Positions 12,161 to 23,800 of a stretch of 64,000 nucleotides of DNA are shown here, in pieces. The first letter of the stretch is position 1. Each line of letters opens with the position of its first letter. The position numbers and the translations under genes are program-made. This DNA is from Cyclina sinensis (Eukaryota; Mollusca; Bivalvia; Venerida; Veneridae), in contig JAAONU010000016.1 in assembly GCA_012932295.1 (NCBI GenBank), positions 37,913,241 to 37,977,240 on the forward strand, in the 5' to 3' direction. The notes below the pieces were generated by a model, which was given only the letters and a program-made list of their open reading frames with translations, was not told the DNA's origin and searched no databases.

Positions 12161-12600
12161 TTTGTGGACTTTGCTCGTATTTAAAAGCCTAAAGTAGTTA
12201 CGATACCTCCTTTTTTCTGGACGACACGTCCGTTTGAATAATGATTTATCTTTTAATTCACATAAGCCAGTTCGTTTGTATCTTTTATTTATGATAAATG
12301 AATGAAATGGTCGGTCCTTAAATTTTGATGACTTTAATCAAGGTTTAAATCATTACAGGAATATAATGTTTTATTTAGGTTAATGGGAACTGCATTATAC
12401 AGTTATTTTACTTAAATACAATACAAATACAATATAAATACTATTTTTTATTTATAGGCAGATTTAAAACAAAAACAAAAAAACATTAGCTATGAATAGA
12501 TATTGTCCAACATGAAACCGTATGTCTACACTTACTCATTTCAACAACTTGAAAAATTTTCTATCCCAATAGTTTACCAAGCAAGGAGTATGTTGTAGCA

Positions 12601-12738
12601 CAGGAGCCTGAAATTCTATCAAAAATTAATTTTAATAGCCCAAAAAAATCCCCACTGTATATAAACTGTTTTTTTATATATACAGTGGGGATTTTTTGGG
12701 CTTTTAAAATTAATTATTGATAGAATTTCAGGCTCCTG
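12601..12738. repeat. Near-perfect inverted repeat (62-bp arms, about 13-nt loop)
   Basis: The left arm starts CAGGAGCCTGAAATTCTATC and the right arm ends with its reverse complement at 12,738. The arms run up to TCCCCACTGTATATA with only two or three mismatches. The loop is AACTGTTTTTTTA-like. It could be a foldback MITE or a transcribed hairpin. No flanking duplication is clear. Confidence 0.85.
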
Positions 12739-13032
12739 TAGTTGTAGTTTAGTTTGTGTTTTGTATTCAGGTAGCAATTTTGTTTGCTTACTCTGTTAAT
12801 ACACTTGTTTTACAACCATTTCTTGCATAGATTTGTGCCATTTCAGCAAACCTTATATTGTAGCATATTCCACTTGTGTTGTTGTTTTCGCTTACAGCAC
12901 TCATTTTAGAAGGTCTTCACGTTTATTCCAACCATTAAACATATATGTTATAAGAATATATCAAATTTCAACCGTATAGTAAAATTTAGGCTTCTGATGT
13001 CAATCCGAAGTTATTAAAGGGACACTACTTTC

Positions 13033-13552
13033 GGCGAGGGGAAAATCCCGGGATCGTCTTTAGAAAAGCCGGGATCCGGGATCGTATTAAACATATAGTA
13101 ATACCGCCGGGAATACACCACCTGTCATAGGTGTCATCGATAAATTATCGATTATCGCTTGCCTTTTGCTACAGATAATGTATAGTATAGGCGTGAAAAT
13201 TTTTTTATTTCAGTAAATTAATTTTATCGTTGATGGATTTTATTTTTTATATTGAATAAAGTTGCGACATTCTTTTTATTACTATATTAGCATTTTAATA
13301 TCGTATTAACATGTGTACTGAAATTCTTTATAAAACATTACCAAAAGTACGTGGTAATTTAAAAAAAATATCTAAGCAAAATAGGTTTTGAATAAACATT
13401 TGTATATTTCGTTATCACAAAAATCAAATAATGTAACTTTTTTATTGCCACAAATTACGACAAATATCAAAACCAACACTGTTTATTGTTTCCCTATATG
13501 TTTAATACGATCCCGGGTCCCGGGTCCCGGATCCCGGGATTTTCCCCCCGCC
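13033..13552. mobile_element. 520-bp non-autonomous TIR element with 9-bp TSD, Mutator-like
   Basis: The left end GGCGAGGGGAAAATCCCGGG and the right end (read in reverse complement GGCGGGGGGAAAATCCCGGG) form TIRs that extend over about 60 bp through GGGATCCGGGATCGTATTAAAC. The element is flanked by the direct repeat ACTACTTTC at 13,024-13,032 and 13,553-13,561, a 9-bp target-site duplication. A 9-bp TSD with long TIRs fits Mutator-like elements. The interior is AT-rich and non-coding. The right end is 48 bp upstream of the NIT2 ATG. Confidence 0.8.
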
Positions 13553-13600
13553 ACTACTTTCAATTTTTTTTTTGGACTAGGTTAAAAATTGGAACGAAAC

Positions 13601-14437
13601 ATGGCAGGATCATTTCGTTTGGCGTTAGTTCAGCTAGCTGTCACAGCTTCAAAATCGGATAATCTTGCTCGTGCATCAAAACTGATCAAAGAAGCCGCTT
13701 CCAAAGGAGCAAATATTGTAGCATTGCCAGAATGTTTCAATTCCCCTTACGGAACGAGCTATTTCCCGGAATATGCGGAACCAATTCCGGGACCTTCAAC
13801 GGAGACACTCGTCAATGCCGCAAAGGAGAACAATATTTTTCTCATTGGAGGCTCGATCCCTGAGGAAGACAATGGAAAACTTTACAACACGTGCACAGTG
13901 TATAATCCAAATGGTGACATGATAGTGAAACATAGAAAAGTTCATTTGTTTGACATTGACGTCCCAGGGAAGATTAGATTTCAGGAATCAGAGACTCTTA
14001 GTCCCGGAAATAGCTTCAGTGTTTTCGATACACCTTTGTGTCGAATCGGAATTGGAATATGCTACGATATAAGGTTTGCTGAAATGGCACAAATCTATGC
14101 AAGAAATGGTTGTAAATTGTTGATATACCCAGGTGCATTTAATATGACAACAGGTCCTGCTCACTGGGAGCTTCTAACGCGTGCGCGTGCATTGGACAAT
14201 CAGCTTTACGTGGCGACAGTCTCACCTGCACGTGACGAAACTGCATCATACGTAGCCTGGGGTCATAGCACCGCTGTAAGTCCGTGGGGAGAAGTTGTTG
14301 CGACCACGGGACACGAGGAAAACATTGTTTATGTAGATGTAGACCTGGGGCTTGTGGATCAAGTTCGGGGACAAATACCTATCACTGTTCAGAGAAGAAA
14401 CGATATGTATGAGGTTATTGAGAAGAAGAAAGAATGA
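13601..14437 (+). CDS. NIT2: Omega-amidase NIT2 (nitrilase family), single exon
   Basis: The product is 278 aa, against 276 in human NIT2. The family enzyme hydrolyses alpha-ketoglutaramate and alpha-ketosuccinamate to 2-oxoglutarate or oxaloacetate plus ammonia. The nitrilase catalytic triad is intact: Glu44 in [10 protein letters not shown], Lys113 in [14 protein letters not shown] and Cys154 in [10 protein letters not shown]. Other signatures include [17 protein letters not shown] and [14 protein letters not shown] chose the ATG at 13601 ([14 protein letters not shown]) by alignment to the family; the upstream in-frame TTG at 13589 is not a eukaryotic start. The gene has no introns here, whereas vertebrate NIT2 has many, so it may be an intact retrogene or an intron-poor locus. 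It is head to head with WDR91 and a TIR element ends 48 bp upstream. Confidence 0.97.
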   Translation: MAGSFRLALVQLAVTASKSDNLARASKLIKEAASKGANIVALPECFNSPYGTSYFPEYAEPIPGPSTETLVNAAKENNIFLIGGSIPEEDNGKLYNTCTVYNPNGDMIVKHRKVHLFDIDVPGKIRFQESETLSPGNSFSVFDTPLCRIGIGICYDIRFAEMAQIYARNGCKLLIYPGAFNMTTGPAHWELLTRARALDNQLYVATVSPARDETASYVAWGHSTAVSPWGEVVATTGHEENIVYVDVDLGLVDQVRGQIPITVQRRNDMYEVIEKKKE

Positions 14438-14616
14438 TACAGTCACTGAGAATTCGAGTATCTGTTAAATGGTTAATTAGGAAGAATATATTAGTTTATT
14501 TTCACCCAAAAGATTTTGTTTTTCGTTTAATTTTTGTTTTATAGTTTGTTCACAAGTAGTGGGCGTGTAAAAAAGTACGTTATGGAACTTAAAGTTGTGA
14601 CTTTAATGATAGTTGA

Positions 14617-14622
14617 AATAAA
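14617..14622 (+). terminator. Candidate NIT2 polyadenylation signal
   Basis: AATAAA lies 180 nt after the NIT2 stop in AT-rich DNA, followed by an A-run. It is a plausible cleavage signal for the transcript. No long genomic poly-A tract that would prove retroposition is present. Confidence 0.5.
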
Positions 14623-14649
14623 AAAATGATTAACATGTGTGTCTTAGAT

Positions 14650-15558
14650 TCTTAAGTCACTATTAACAAACATGGCGGACTGACTTAAAATACTTCATTG
14701 AATCGTATGTGTTGTACAAGAAAAATACAGGAAAGCATTAATGAATGTTGTTCTTTTATATATTTATTTATTTCCCTTTTGTTATTTGTTGTCTAACTAA
14801 CTCAACATCACGAATAAACTTCAGTTCTAGACTAGATAGATAGATTTAATTCAGCAAAGGTAGCATAGACATAGTTAACACATAACATAACATAGAAATT
14901 AATAATGAGTATTATTAAATGCTGTATCATTCAAGAAAACCGTGCCATGCTTACCAATACCAAGGATAACACAAAAAAAGAGCAACACTGTGGTCCTTAG
15001 TATTTGTGGCATGACATAGAGAGGCAAACCTTAATTAAGACAATCATGGTAAAAATAATTATTTAAAATAGATGATATATAACGGTCTTAGCATATTATT
15101 TATCACAAAATAACCACATTAATTAGTATCATGCATGTATTACATTAACTTGTCATTAGGAGAAACAATAACTTATCATTTAAAATACAATTAGTGTGTC
15201 TAGATACAGTCATAGTATTGAGCATATAAGCACTTAGTATTAATTAATTTAAAGCTCATGACATAATATTTGAATATGAATCTGTAAAAAATAAAAACCT
15301 AAGCCAAAAAAAACATTCTGGTAAAACACTTAAATCAGTTGAATACTGACCATTAAATGACTCTTAATGGCTACCTTAAAACTTTGCAGTCTAGAGATCT
15401 CAGATATTTCTGAATGTAAACTTTCCATAATTTGCAGCCATTAAACGAAAAGGATTTGGAACCATGACCTTTAACCTTTGGGAGACTATATTAACCACCA
15501 TTTGTATTCAGTCTGGTACAATAACTATATACAGAGTCCTGAGAAACAAAATATTCAC
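14650..15558. other. Intergenic, AT-rich, no gene seen
   Basis: Apart from a short TAGA run near 14,835, I see no coding potential or clear repeat boundary. Confidence 0.5.
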
Positions 15559-16105
15559 TCATGTATTCTTGGGACCACGTTTAACCTTGAAAACATGACA
15601 CAGCATGATTTGCTCAACTCTCTTGTGAACTGGTAACCAGTTAAGGGACTTGAGGTGATTTGGCCCAGTATGAGCTCTGGAATTAAGGTTAAGTACAAAC
15701 CTAATTATCTTATTTTGACAAGTTTGTAACTTATGTTTTAAAGCCTGTGTAAAACCACTAGACCACACAGAACAGGCATAGTCGTAGTACGCTGAATTAA
15801 TGACATCACCAGAAGTTTTTTGGTATGCTTAGGAAGAAACTCTTTCTTACGGTAAAGAAATTTTAAACGAGAGTTGACCTTTTTAAGAACAGACTCAGCC
15901 ATGGAACAAAAGGACAGATTTTGATCTATAATAACCCCAAGGTACCCGATAGATGTAACTGATTCAATAGTCGTGCCTATTGCAATTTATTTGCAGGTTA
16001 GAATGTGACCTCAGTTTTTGCTTGCATCCAAATACCATTGACTCTGTTTTCCCCAAGTGCAATGACAACTTTTTGTCAAGTAACCATTGACTAACCAATT
16101 CCGTA
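15559..16105 (-). mobile_element. Non-LTR retrotransposon (LINE) reverse transcriptase 3' fragment
   Basis: Minus-strand translation gives the end of a non-LTR retrotransposon RT ORF in pieces: LLDKKLSLHLGKTESMVFG (near 16,085-16,030), a frame-broken middle, then WSSGFTQALKHKLQTCQNKI and RFVLNLNSRAHTG with LNWLPVHKRVEQ (15,768-15,600). These order and match the thumb and C-terminal part of LINE polymerases. Frame breaks and stops show it is inactive. No endonuclease or 5' part is nearby. I do not assign a clade. Confidence 0.75.
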
Positions 16106-16960
16106 TCATCAGACAAGGCTTATATTTACACTTAAATGTATGTAGATTAGTGTTGTGGTGTGCTTATCATTTACAAATCGTGACTTGGTGACCCTAAATC
16201 GCCCACCTGAGTAAAGTCGCAAAGCTAATGAAAGACAGCTACTGAAATGTAGCATACTCAGACATTCAAAATGATGTCCACTTAATGGCAAGTTCGTTAC
16301 CTGGAACCTGACCTGTACCGCCACACAAGATTTTATACTGTGTGAATATCATTTCGATCAGTAAATTTTAAATTCTTTTTTTCTATAAGTTCGTCAAGAA
16401 ATTAAGTAAGAAGGTCAACCACAATGACATAGTTTTGATATCTATATGTAAAAATATATACGCGGTTGAAATTTCACGGATGTTATGCAAAAGAAAAAAA
16501 GTTCAAATGTGCAAGCAATATTATGGAAGTAGTTCACACACATTTTAATGATGAAGTTTAGAAAAGAAGGACGTACGTCAAGGTGAAGTTTATCCAGTGT
16601 TGAAACTTTTCGAAGAAAAAAAAGTTCTGGTATTGTCATGACCCTCTCGTCGGCGTTGGTTAACCTTTTCGTTTAGGTCCATTTTCTCAGGAACTATCAA
16701 AGCTATTCTATTAAAATTAAGAATACTTGTTCACTATCAAAATGTGACACAATTTCTAAAGGGTAGATAACCCTCAAATTTATTTTTGCAAAGATATGCC
16801 CCCTTTTTCGACATAGAATTTCTTGGTTAACCTTTTTGGATAATGTCCATTTTTAAAAAGTTTCAAAGATATTCCCTTCAAACTTGGAATACTTAATCAC
16901 CAGTAAGACCACTACAAGGAACACTTGATTTTGCTTAGACTTATATAGGAAAAAACTTCT
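16106..16960. other. Intergenic, no gene seen; weak internal repeat
   Basis: Around 16,660-16,910 two similar blocks (TTGGTTAACCTTTT, then a GTCCATTTT segment and a TTCAAACTTGGAATACTT-like stretch) suggest an old dispersed repeat with roughly 150-bp spacing. I see nothing coding. Confidence 0.4.
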
Positions 16961-17790
16961 TAGCCTAAAAATAAACTACTTATTTACATACATGATATGG
17001 GTAGATACTTCCCCCTCCCCTGAATGGGACCCCAGCTCCGCCCCCACCCCCTATTTTTTAAAATTATTTTTTTAATACGTAGGTATTATACTCCTTGCAC
17101 GAGAAACCCATTACCCCTGCCTAGAACTAAACTATTTACTTACATGGGATGGGTAGGTACTTCCCCTACGTGCATGGATCCCCCGTTACCCCCCACTCCC
17201 GGATCTCCACCCCCTCCATTTTTTTAATATATAGGTACTTGACTCCTCCCCGCCCACAAGACCCCCCACCCCGCATTTTTTTGCATGAGTAACCCCCTCC
17301 CCGCAATCCCCTTACTACGCCCATCCCCCGCCAGAAATATTCTCTTCCTACATTACTAGGTACTTGCCCTCCCTGATTTTCATTTGAGGTACTTGACTAC
17401 CCCCCCGACCAGACCCCCCCCCCCCCAAAAAAAAAAAAAAAAAAAAAAAAACAACAACAACAACAACAACAACAAAACATTCATGAGTAACCCCCTCCCC
17501 ACAAACCCCCTTACCTCCCCCACCCCCACCCCTGCAATTTTTTTTTCACCTCTTACATGACTAGGTACTTGCCCTCCCCCCATTTTCATTTTTTTAAATA
17601 CTTAGGTATTGACTCCCCCACCCCCTACCAGACCCCTTCCCTACAACTTTTTTTCTTACATGAGTAAACTCCCCTCCTGCCCTCCCCCCACCCGCCCACC
17701 CCCAGCCTCGCGCCAAAAATAAAAAATTCTATCTTTTAACATGACTAGGTACTTGCCCTTCCCCACTCGATGTTTTTTTCACTTGGGCCT
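16961..17790. repeat. Pyrimidine-rich degenerate minisatellite
   Basis: Degenerate units contain C-runs plus TACATGACTAGGTACTTGCC or TTACATGGGATGGGTAGGTA. Near 17,411-17,470 are a poly-C run, about 25 A and a CAA run. A related segment in opposite orientation lies at 42,525-42,650. The strong strand asymmetry makes this a candidate unusual-structure or assembly-difficult region. Confidence 0.7.
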
Positions 17791-18059
17791 CTTGTTTGAC
17801 TTAGCTTATAATGTATTATCCAGCACTTAGAAAGGTGGAGCGTGCTGTCCGCGGTCAGGTCTTGTTTGTCAGTGGGTTTAGATGAGATGTTTAAAGTAAA
17901 TGGTGGACACCGGGCGAAAACTTGTCGCAGCAGCTCTCCCAGACCTGGGTTAGGTGAGCTGATGAATTAAGTAAATAATATTCAGGTCAGGGTTATAGTC
18001 TTTCCTGTACTTCTTAGCACACTTGATCACTTCAGTGCTCAAAGGTGAACTATTGTAGT

Positions 18060-18400
18060 TGTCGGTCGTCCAGAGGCCACATTTACCATCCAAACATCAT
18101 GAAACTGTCGGAATGTTCGACTTGATGACATGTAGGTTCTTTTTATAGATGTGATGTTGGGTCAATAATTAGGTCACCAGATCAAATCATATAAAAACCT
18201 CTTTAACAGTCTAGAGGCCACGTTTTCCATTTAAACATCATTAAACTTTGTCAGATTGTTTTTCTGAATGATCAGTGAATTCTTTTTGTATATTGGTCAT
18301 GTAGGGTCAAAAACTAGGTCACTAGGTAAAATTCTAGAAAACATTTTTTTACAATCTAGAGGCAATATTTTCTACGCGGTCGTCACGAAACCTTGTCAGA
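18060..18400. repeat. Diverged tandem repeat, about 140 bp, three units
   Basis: Blocks resembling CTAGAGGCCACATTT, then AAACATCATGAAACT and GTCAGAATGTTT recur near 18,071, 18,211 and 18,356. They look like an old element core. I see no coding content. Confidence 0.55.
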
Positions 18401-18717
18401 ATGTTTAATTTTGATCACTTTTAGGGTTTGTGGGTAGCATGAAATCCAGCAGTATTCAAGGTATATATATAGCTGTTCTAACACATGTTAATAGAGGGCA
18501 AACAGAGGAAATGCATGATGAAACAACTATAACTCTACATTGCCTTAAAGGTGTATTAATTGTTTTTCTTTATTATTATTTATTATATATCTTATAATAC
18601 TAAACACGTAGCAGTATTTTACTGTAATTTATACCTAAAAAATACTAAAAATAACCAACTGAACTAATGCTTCTGTTGGGAGCTTCCAAAATTGCTACCA
18701 ATTTTCTTGTTACATAG

Positions 18718-18880
18718 AGGATATTTGTTTGTTTTTGTGGAAGATGAGAATTTATTTCATCGAGTGAACACCATATGTGATATTTTCACGAGTGGCGCAG
18801 CCACGAGTGAAAATATAAACATATGGTGTTCCCGAGATGAAATAAATTCCCATCTTCCACTAAAAAACAAACAAATTTTC
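18718..18880. repeat. Foldback element, about 75-80 bp imperfect arms
   Basis: The left arm TTTGTTTGTTTTTGTGGAAG...CACCATATGTGATATTTTCAC and the right arm, its approximate reverse complement ending AAAACAAACAAA, meet at GGCGCAGCC. A few mismatches and indels are present. The open frames running through both strands here are by-products of the palindrome. Confidence 0.75.
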
Positions 18881-20110
18881 TTTTTATTTTATGCCAACGC
18901 GTCAAAAATGGGTATTTTATGACATTTTTACTCAGGGCCTTCAATAAATTCCCCATGGTGAGCCCCAAATCAGTTTATGCGTACTTTGGTTACTCCGCAC
19001 AAAAAAAGTGCAGACAATCTCCAATACATATGATAACTTTACTTCTGCTGAAATAAACTGAATACACTTTCATCAAATAACATTTATTTTTCTCTGCACA
19101 GTTTATCAATATTTATTGAATTTTATCCATACATACTTTAATTATAAAAGCGGATTAATACCGAGTAATATTCAATCAATTGAATTGAAAGTCGGCCATA
19201 TTGGATATTGTCCATGTGAGTTATGTAAACAAATCAGACATTTTAAATAATTTATGGCGAATTTCATCATTCTTCACAACTAGTTAGGCTCAGGAATTCA
19301 ATATTATAACTGGATTTAACAAGGTAAATAATTTTCACTCGCTGTCACTGTCTGAAATACAGCGGATTCTCTTGTATTTACGTGGTGGGGAAAAGTAGTT
19401 CCGGCACAAACAGTGGATTATCAAAATGGTAATTTCACTGATTCAAAACAGTGGATTATCACTTTTATCTCACTGATATTTCCCTATATTTTATTGGTAG
19501 GCATAAAATAAAATAACATAATATGATAAATAAGGGGCAAAACGTTTTATAAACACATTTACTCCCAGATGTTAACCTGATTAAGATGAACCTATTTTAA
19601 TGGCCAATAGTTCCACCAGTTTTACTCCAATAGCTGTAAGAATTTCCGAAATGTACCACATTATAAACAAAACCTTGTGAAAACTTCATATTCAACGTGT
19701 AGTAAAGTTGCATGACTTCAGCTGATGTGCAGACTGCATCTGCTTCGTATCTGTAATTTACAAGCGTTTGCTTATTAACTTAACTTTGGCGTTTAAATTT
19801 ATAGTCTGGTTCCCGTCGTACTATAAAATTTACGGAGAGAAAAGGGCAGGTAATCCAGACTATTAAATTTACTGATTGTCCAACATAAGTTGTCAACAAG
19901 TTAAATATTTATACGGCGGCAGTAGAATTTTTGATAAAGTAAGTAATTGAAGTTACACAACTTGTTAAATATGTATACAGTATAAAAAGGTAAGGAAGGG
20001 CCATATCTAATGAAGGAAAAAAGGAATTCTAACTTCCTTTGATCTTGCATAGTTACATGTTGTGGTGATCATACAGAAAATTTTATGTACACAAGGTCAA
20101 AAAAATTGCA
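18881..20110. other. Intergenic, no gene seen
   Basis: AT-rich DNA with no supported ORF. The first 600 bp may be the body of the element that contains the foldback at 18,718-18,880. Confidence 0.4.
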
Positions 20111-20124
20111 CTGTGTATATTATG

Positions 20125-20830
20125 AACAAAAGTTCGTAGAACACGAAAAATCCCCCCTTTCATATGTTATGTTAATGACCTTTGACCTATTGATCTTAAA
20201 ATCAATAGGGGTCATCTGTGATTGATGATCAACTTCCCTTCCAACTTTAATGATCATAGGACAAAACATACTGAAGCTATCATCCAAAACGGTCTTACCA
20301 TTTTGGGCCACTTTACCTTGACCTACTGACTTCAAAATCAATAGGGGTCATATACCAGTGATGATTAAATGATTCTAAGCAATGTTTTAGCATTTTGGGT
20401 CACTTTGACCTTGATCGTTGACCTACTGACTTCAAAATAGATAGGGGTCATCTGCCAATGATGAACAATTTCTCTATTAAATTTCATGATCCTGAACGAA
20501 AGCATACTCAAGTAATTATCAGGAAATGGTTGTATTATTTCGGGTCACTGTGACCTTGACCTTTGACGTAATGACCTTAAAATGAATAGGGGTCATCTGC
20601 CAGAAGTTATCAACCTCCATATCAACTTTCATGATCCTAGGCCAAAGCGTACTCAAGTTATCCTTCGGATATGATTTAAGCATTTTCGGTCACTATGACC
20701 TTGATTTTAGACTTACTGAACCCAAAATCAATAGGTGTCATCTGCCAATGATGATCAACCTCCATGAACTTTCATGATCCTAGACCAAAGCGTTCTCGTT
20801 ATTATCCACAAAATGTTGACCTACTGATCT
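20125..20830. repeat. Diverged tandem repeat with CAATAGGGGTCATCTGCC motif
   Basis: Blocks of TGACCTTGACC(TTTGAC)..., CAAAATCAATAGGGGTCATC, and TTTCATGATCCTAGGCCAAA recur about five times at 100-145 bp spacing (near 20,213, 20,347, 20,448, 20,593 and 20,738). From general knowledge this motif set is widespread in bivalve genomes. It has no coding role. Confidence 0.75.
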
Positions 20831-22930
20831 TTTTTTCAAATAATTATTATAACTTAATTATCGCCGTTCCTGGACGGCGATATATACAATTAACAAGATT
20901 TGAACAGTTTTGCCTGTACACCGCCTGCCTTTAGCCAATCAAAGCAAAGCATTTCATATCACATGATAACGAAATGGACGTCAAAATTCTTCTGCAAGGG
21001 ATGCGTAAATGGACTCGCCCAACCGCCATGTTTGTCGGGTTACTTATTCTTACAACTGAAAAATACCATCATGAATGTACGATCTCAGTACCAGTCTTCA
21101 GGCTCGTGTAGGATAAACACAGGATAATCGCAATATATTTTGCAACATGTCATTTTTAACTAGAATGTAGTCTAAATAAGAGTATGGTTTGTTTGTTTTT
21201 TCCAAAACTTGCACTTAAAGAAAAAAATAAATGCTTGCTTCCGGGCGGTTCTAATCAGGATACAAACGCCCCGCAGGGGTTACTTCCCCTGATTAGTACA
21301 GTAAAAGTAGCAAAGCGTGACTTAACCGGTGCGAGGAGTTTGATCAGGATTTTCCGTGTTTTATATATGCTTCATTAGGGTTAGGGCGATATCGTATTTT
21401 CTATTTAAAATTTATTCTGTTTAAATTGTACATGTAATATTCTAATGGTATTGAAGAACTGTATCTAGCTTTTGTTAAGTATACATTTAGTAATAAATAA
21501 AGTTAAAAAACTACGCAAATAGTCAATTAATTATGCGTAGACTGGCTTACAACAAAGCAATATTTACAAGGTTTTAATGCTGCAAGTTTTAACATGATGT
21601 ATAAAGATATTGGGATGTTTTCCCAATCGTCCGCTTTCAAAAATAGTCCAGCTACAATAAAAATTATAATGTAAATTTAATCTACTTTGTAATTTCTGTG
21701 TGAAAATTATCAAATATAACTTCGCTTTTCAGTGCAAAGCATGTTGTACGATTATCAAATTAATGAATGAAAAACATGAAATACATTCATCTATGGATAA
21801 GACGAAATGCATGGCTGAACGGCGATTTCAAATATTTTTGGAAATGCTAATACTTGTTATATACTGATATTCGTTCATGTTAAAAAAAAATACATGACAA
21901 TTCTCGCGAGACTCATTCACGCGAGATTAGGCCAAAATAAAATGATCTTGTGGTTCCAGTAACCTGATCGACCCTTTATTTCTGCATTTTATTGCAAAAA
22001 TGGAGTATCTTATAGTGTATATATCTGACATACAGTTAAATTTAATAAATACTAATTTAAAGAAAGTTTTTCCGACCTACCTACCCTATTATTTTTTCAG
22101 CATGTTACCAGAACCTCAAAATCACTTTGTTTTGGCCTTATGACGTCAAACACACACGCCAATTTTTCCCCATTGAATTTTTATCTTATGTATACCATAT
22201 CACACGCCGGATGTGAACAAAGGCGCTGTTGTCTAAGGTGAGATTTTGGCACCTTGTTTTACTTTACTTTCTTATTAATTCGTAGCATTCACATTTGCTT
22301 TTGCATCATTGACACACTTACTGGTCGTAATTTATTCATGTATGCCTACATTATTTTTTCAATGTGTGCAACAGAACACTAAGAACACAAGGATATGACC
22401 TGCATTCAGAATCCACAATCAAGGTCATTATTTCCCATTGTTTAATAGGTAATTGTCCTTGACTAACTACATTTGTAGTTTCGATATAAAAGTTAAGATA
22501 CAACATAAAATCTCTATAAATCTCTATAAGTCAGATAAATACATGGATCCAACCCAGTGTACGCCGATCCTCCTTTATACATACACTGGAACTCACACGC
22601 GAAAGTTTTAATAAGGATTGTACCGCTTTTTCAGCCAAATATCAAAAAAAATGCGCCTTTACAAGGTAAACATTTATCTTAAATCTCCCAAATATTTTGT
22701 TAAATCTAGTATAATTTCGGTTTCGCTTTCGCTACTAGAAGGATAAATAAGAGGGAGCAATAATGGAAGATCTCACCCTAAATGCAGCTTATCATTACCA
22801 GAAATGAACAAAGAAAAGCTATCTCTCTATAGGTGTTGTTGTTGTTGTTGTAGGTGTAATAAAACGTATGATCCATTAGTACTCTACCAGTATACTTAAA
22901 AACCGGAAAATACCATAACATAGGAAAAAC
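20831..22930. other. Intergenic, no gene seen; short hairpins
   Basis: A short perfect hairpin TATCGCCGT/ACGGCGATA lies near 20,859-20,882 and may end a repeat element. TCGCGAGA/CGCGAGA motifs occur near 21,905-21,927. None of the short ORFs here resembles a known protein. Confidence 0.4.
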
Positions 22931-22940
22931 TAGGGACAGA

Positions 22941-23429
22941 AGTCTGACCAACTATTGTTAGTTGCAGACTAAATCGCGAATTTAAAATATTTCAAAGTCT
23001 GACCAACTATTGTTAGTTGCAGACTAAAACGCGAACTTAAAATATTTCAAAGTCTGACCAACTATTGTTAGTTGTAGACTAAAACGCTAACTTAAAATAT
23101 TACAAAGTCTGACCAACTATTGTTAGTTGCAGACTTAACCGCGAACTTAAAATATTTCAAAGTCTGACCAACTATTGTTAGTTGCAGACTAAAACGCGAA
23201 CTTAAAATATTTCAAAGTCTGACCAACTATTGTTAGTTGCAGACTAAAACGCTAACTTAAAATATTACAAAGTCTGACCAACTATTGTTAGTTGCAGACT
23301 AAACCGCGAACTTAAAATATTTCAAAGTCTGACCAACTGTTGTTAGTTGCAGACATTCTGACTTCTCACATATTTCAGCTATGTATATAATTAAGGTCCA
23401 AAGTCTGATCAACTGTTGTTAGTTGCAGA

Positions 23430-23430
<1 letters not shown>
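22941..23430. repeat. 55-bp satellite with internal palindrome, 8 units plus one outlier
   Basis: Units start with AGTCTGACCAACTATTGTTA at 22941, 22996, 23051, 23106, 23161, 23216, 23271 and 23326, an exact 55-bp period. A diverged copy starts at 23402. Each unit has a hairpin (AGTCTG..AACTA / TTAGTT..CAGACT). Variants recur every third unit: GCTAAC with ATTACA is in units 3 and 6, and AACGCGAAC with TTTCA in units 2 and 5, implying a 165-bp higher-order unit. A long poly-A (23,431-23,475) follows. Confidence 0.9.
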
Positions 23431-23477
<47 letters not shown>

Positions 23478-23602
23478 ATAATAATAATTTAATTAACACA
23501 TAAAAGCTAGTACTGGTTAGACACCCAGGGATACTTTAACAAATAGATCTTCTTCTGAAGCCAAAAGCAAACGGTGTTTTTTTGTGTATTGTTTGTTTGT
23601 TT

Positions 23603-23639
<37 letters not shown>

Positions 23640-23738
23640 TTCTCATTATCTTTTATTAATTTTTCTGTAGATGTGTGTTTTTATTATATCTTATAAACTC
23701 CAATTAGACATAAATCTGATATATCTTTTAAAATACTA

Positions 23739-23788
<50 letters not shown>

Positions 23789-23800
23789 CTTCTTCTCTCT
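23431..23800. repeat. Poly-A / poly-T tracts
   Basis: Three long homopolymer runs: A at 23,431-23,475, T near 23,605-23,638 and T near 23,743-23,788. The last could be the tail of a minus-strand retroposed sequence covering the GC-rich block at 23,890-24,150, but I do not recognise that block. Confidence 0.6.

Larger units (their letters stand above)
12161..13600. promoter_or_regulatory. Divergent WDR91/NIT2 intergenic region
   Basis: This 1.44-kb interval separates the WDR91 start (-) from the NIT2 start (+), so it should hold both promoters. Directly around the WDR91 ATG is CAAAATGGCGAC, resembling a YY1-type initiator-proximal motif. No TATA box was identified with confidence. The interval also holds a 138-bp foldback (12,601-12,738) and a 520-bp TIR element (13,033-13,552). 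Confidence 0.5.

Noticed and set aside
22941..23430. CRISPR-like array of regularly spaced palindromic repeats
   Set aside because: The supposed spacers are also repeats (near-identical between units), the host is eukaryotic and no cas-like gene is present. It is a 55-bp satellite.
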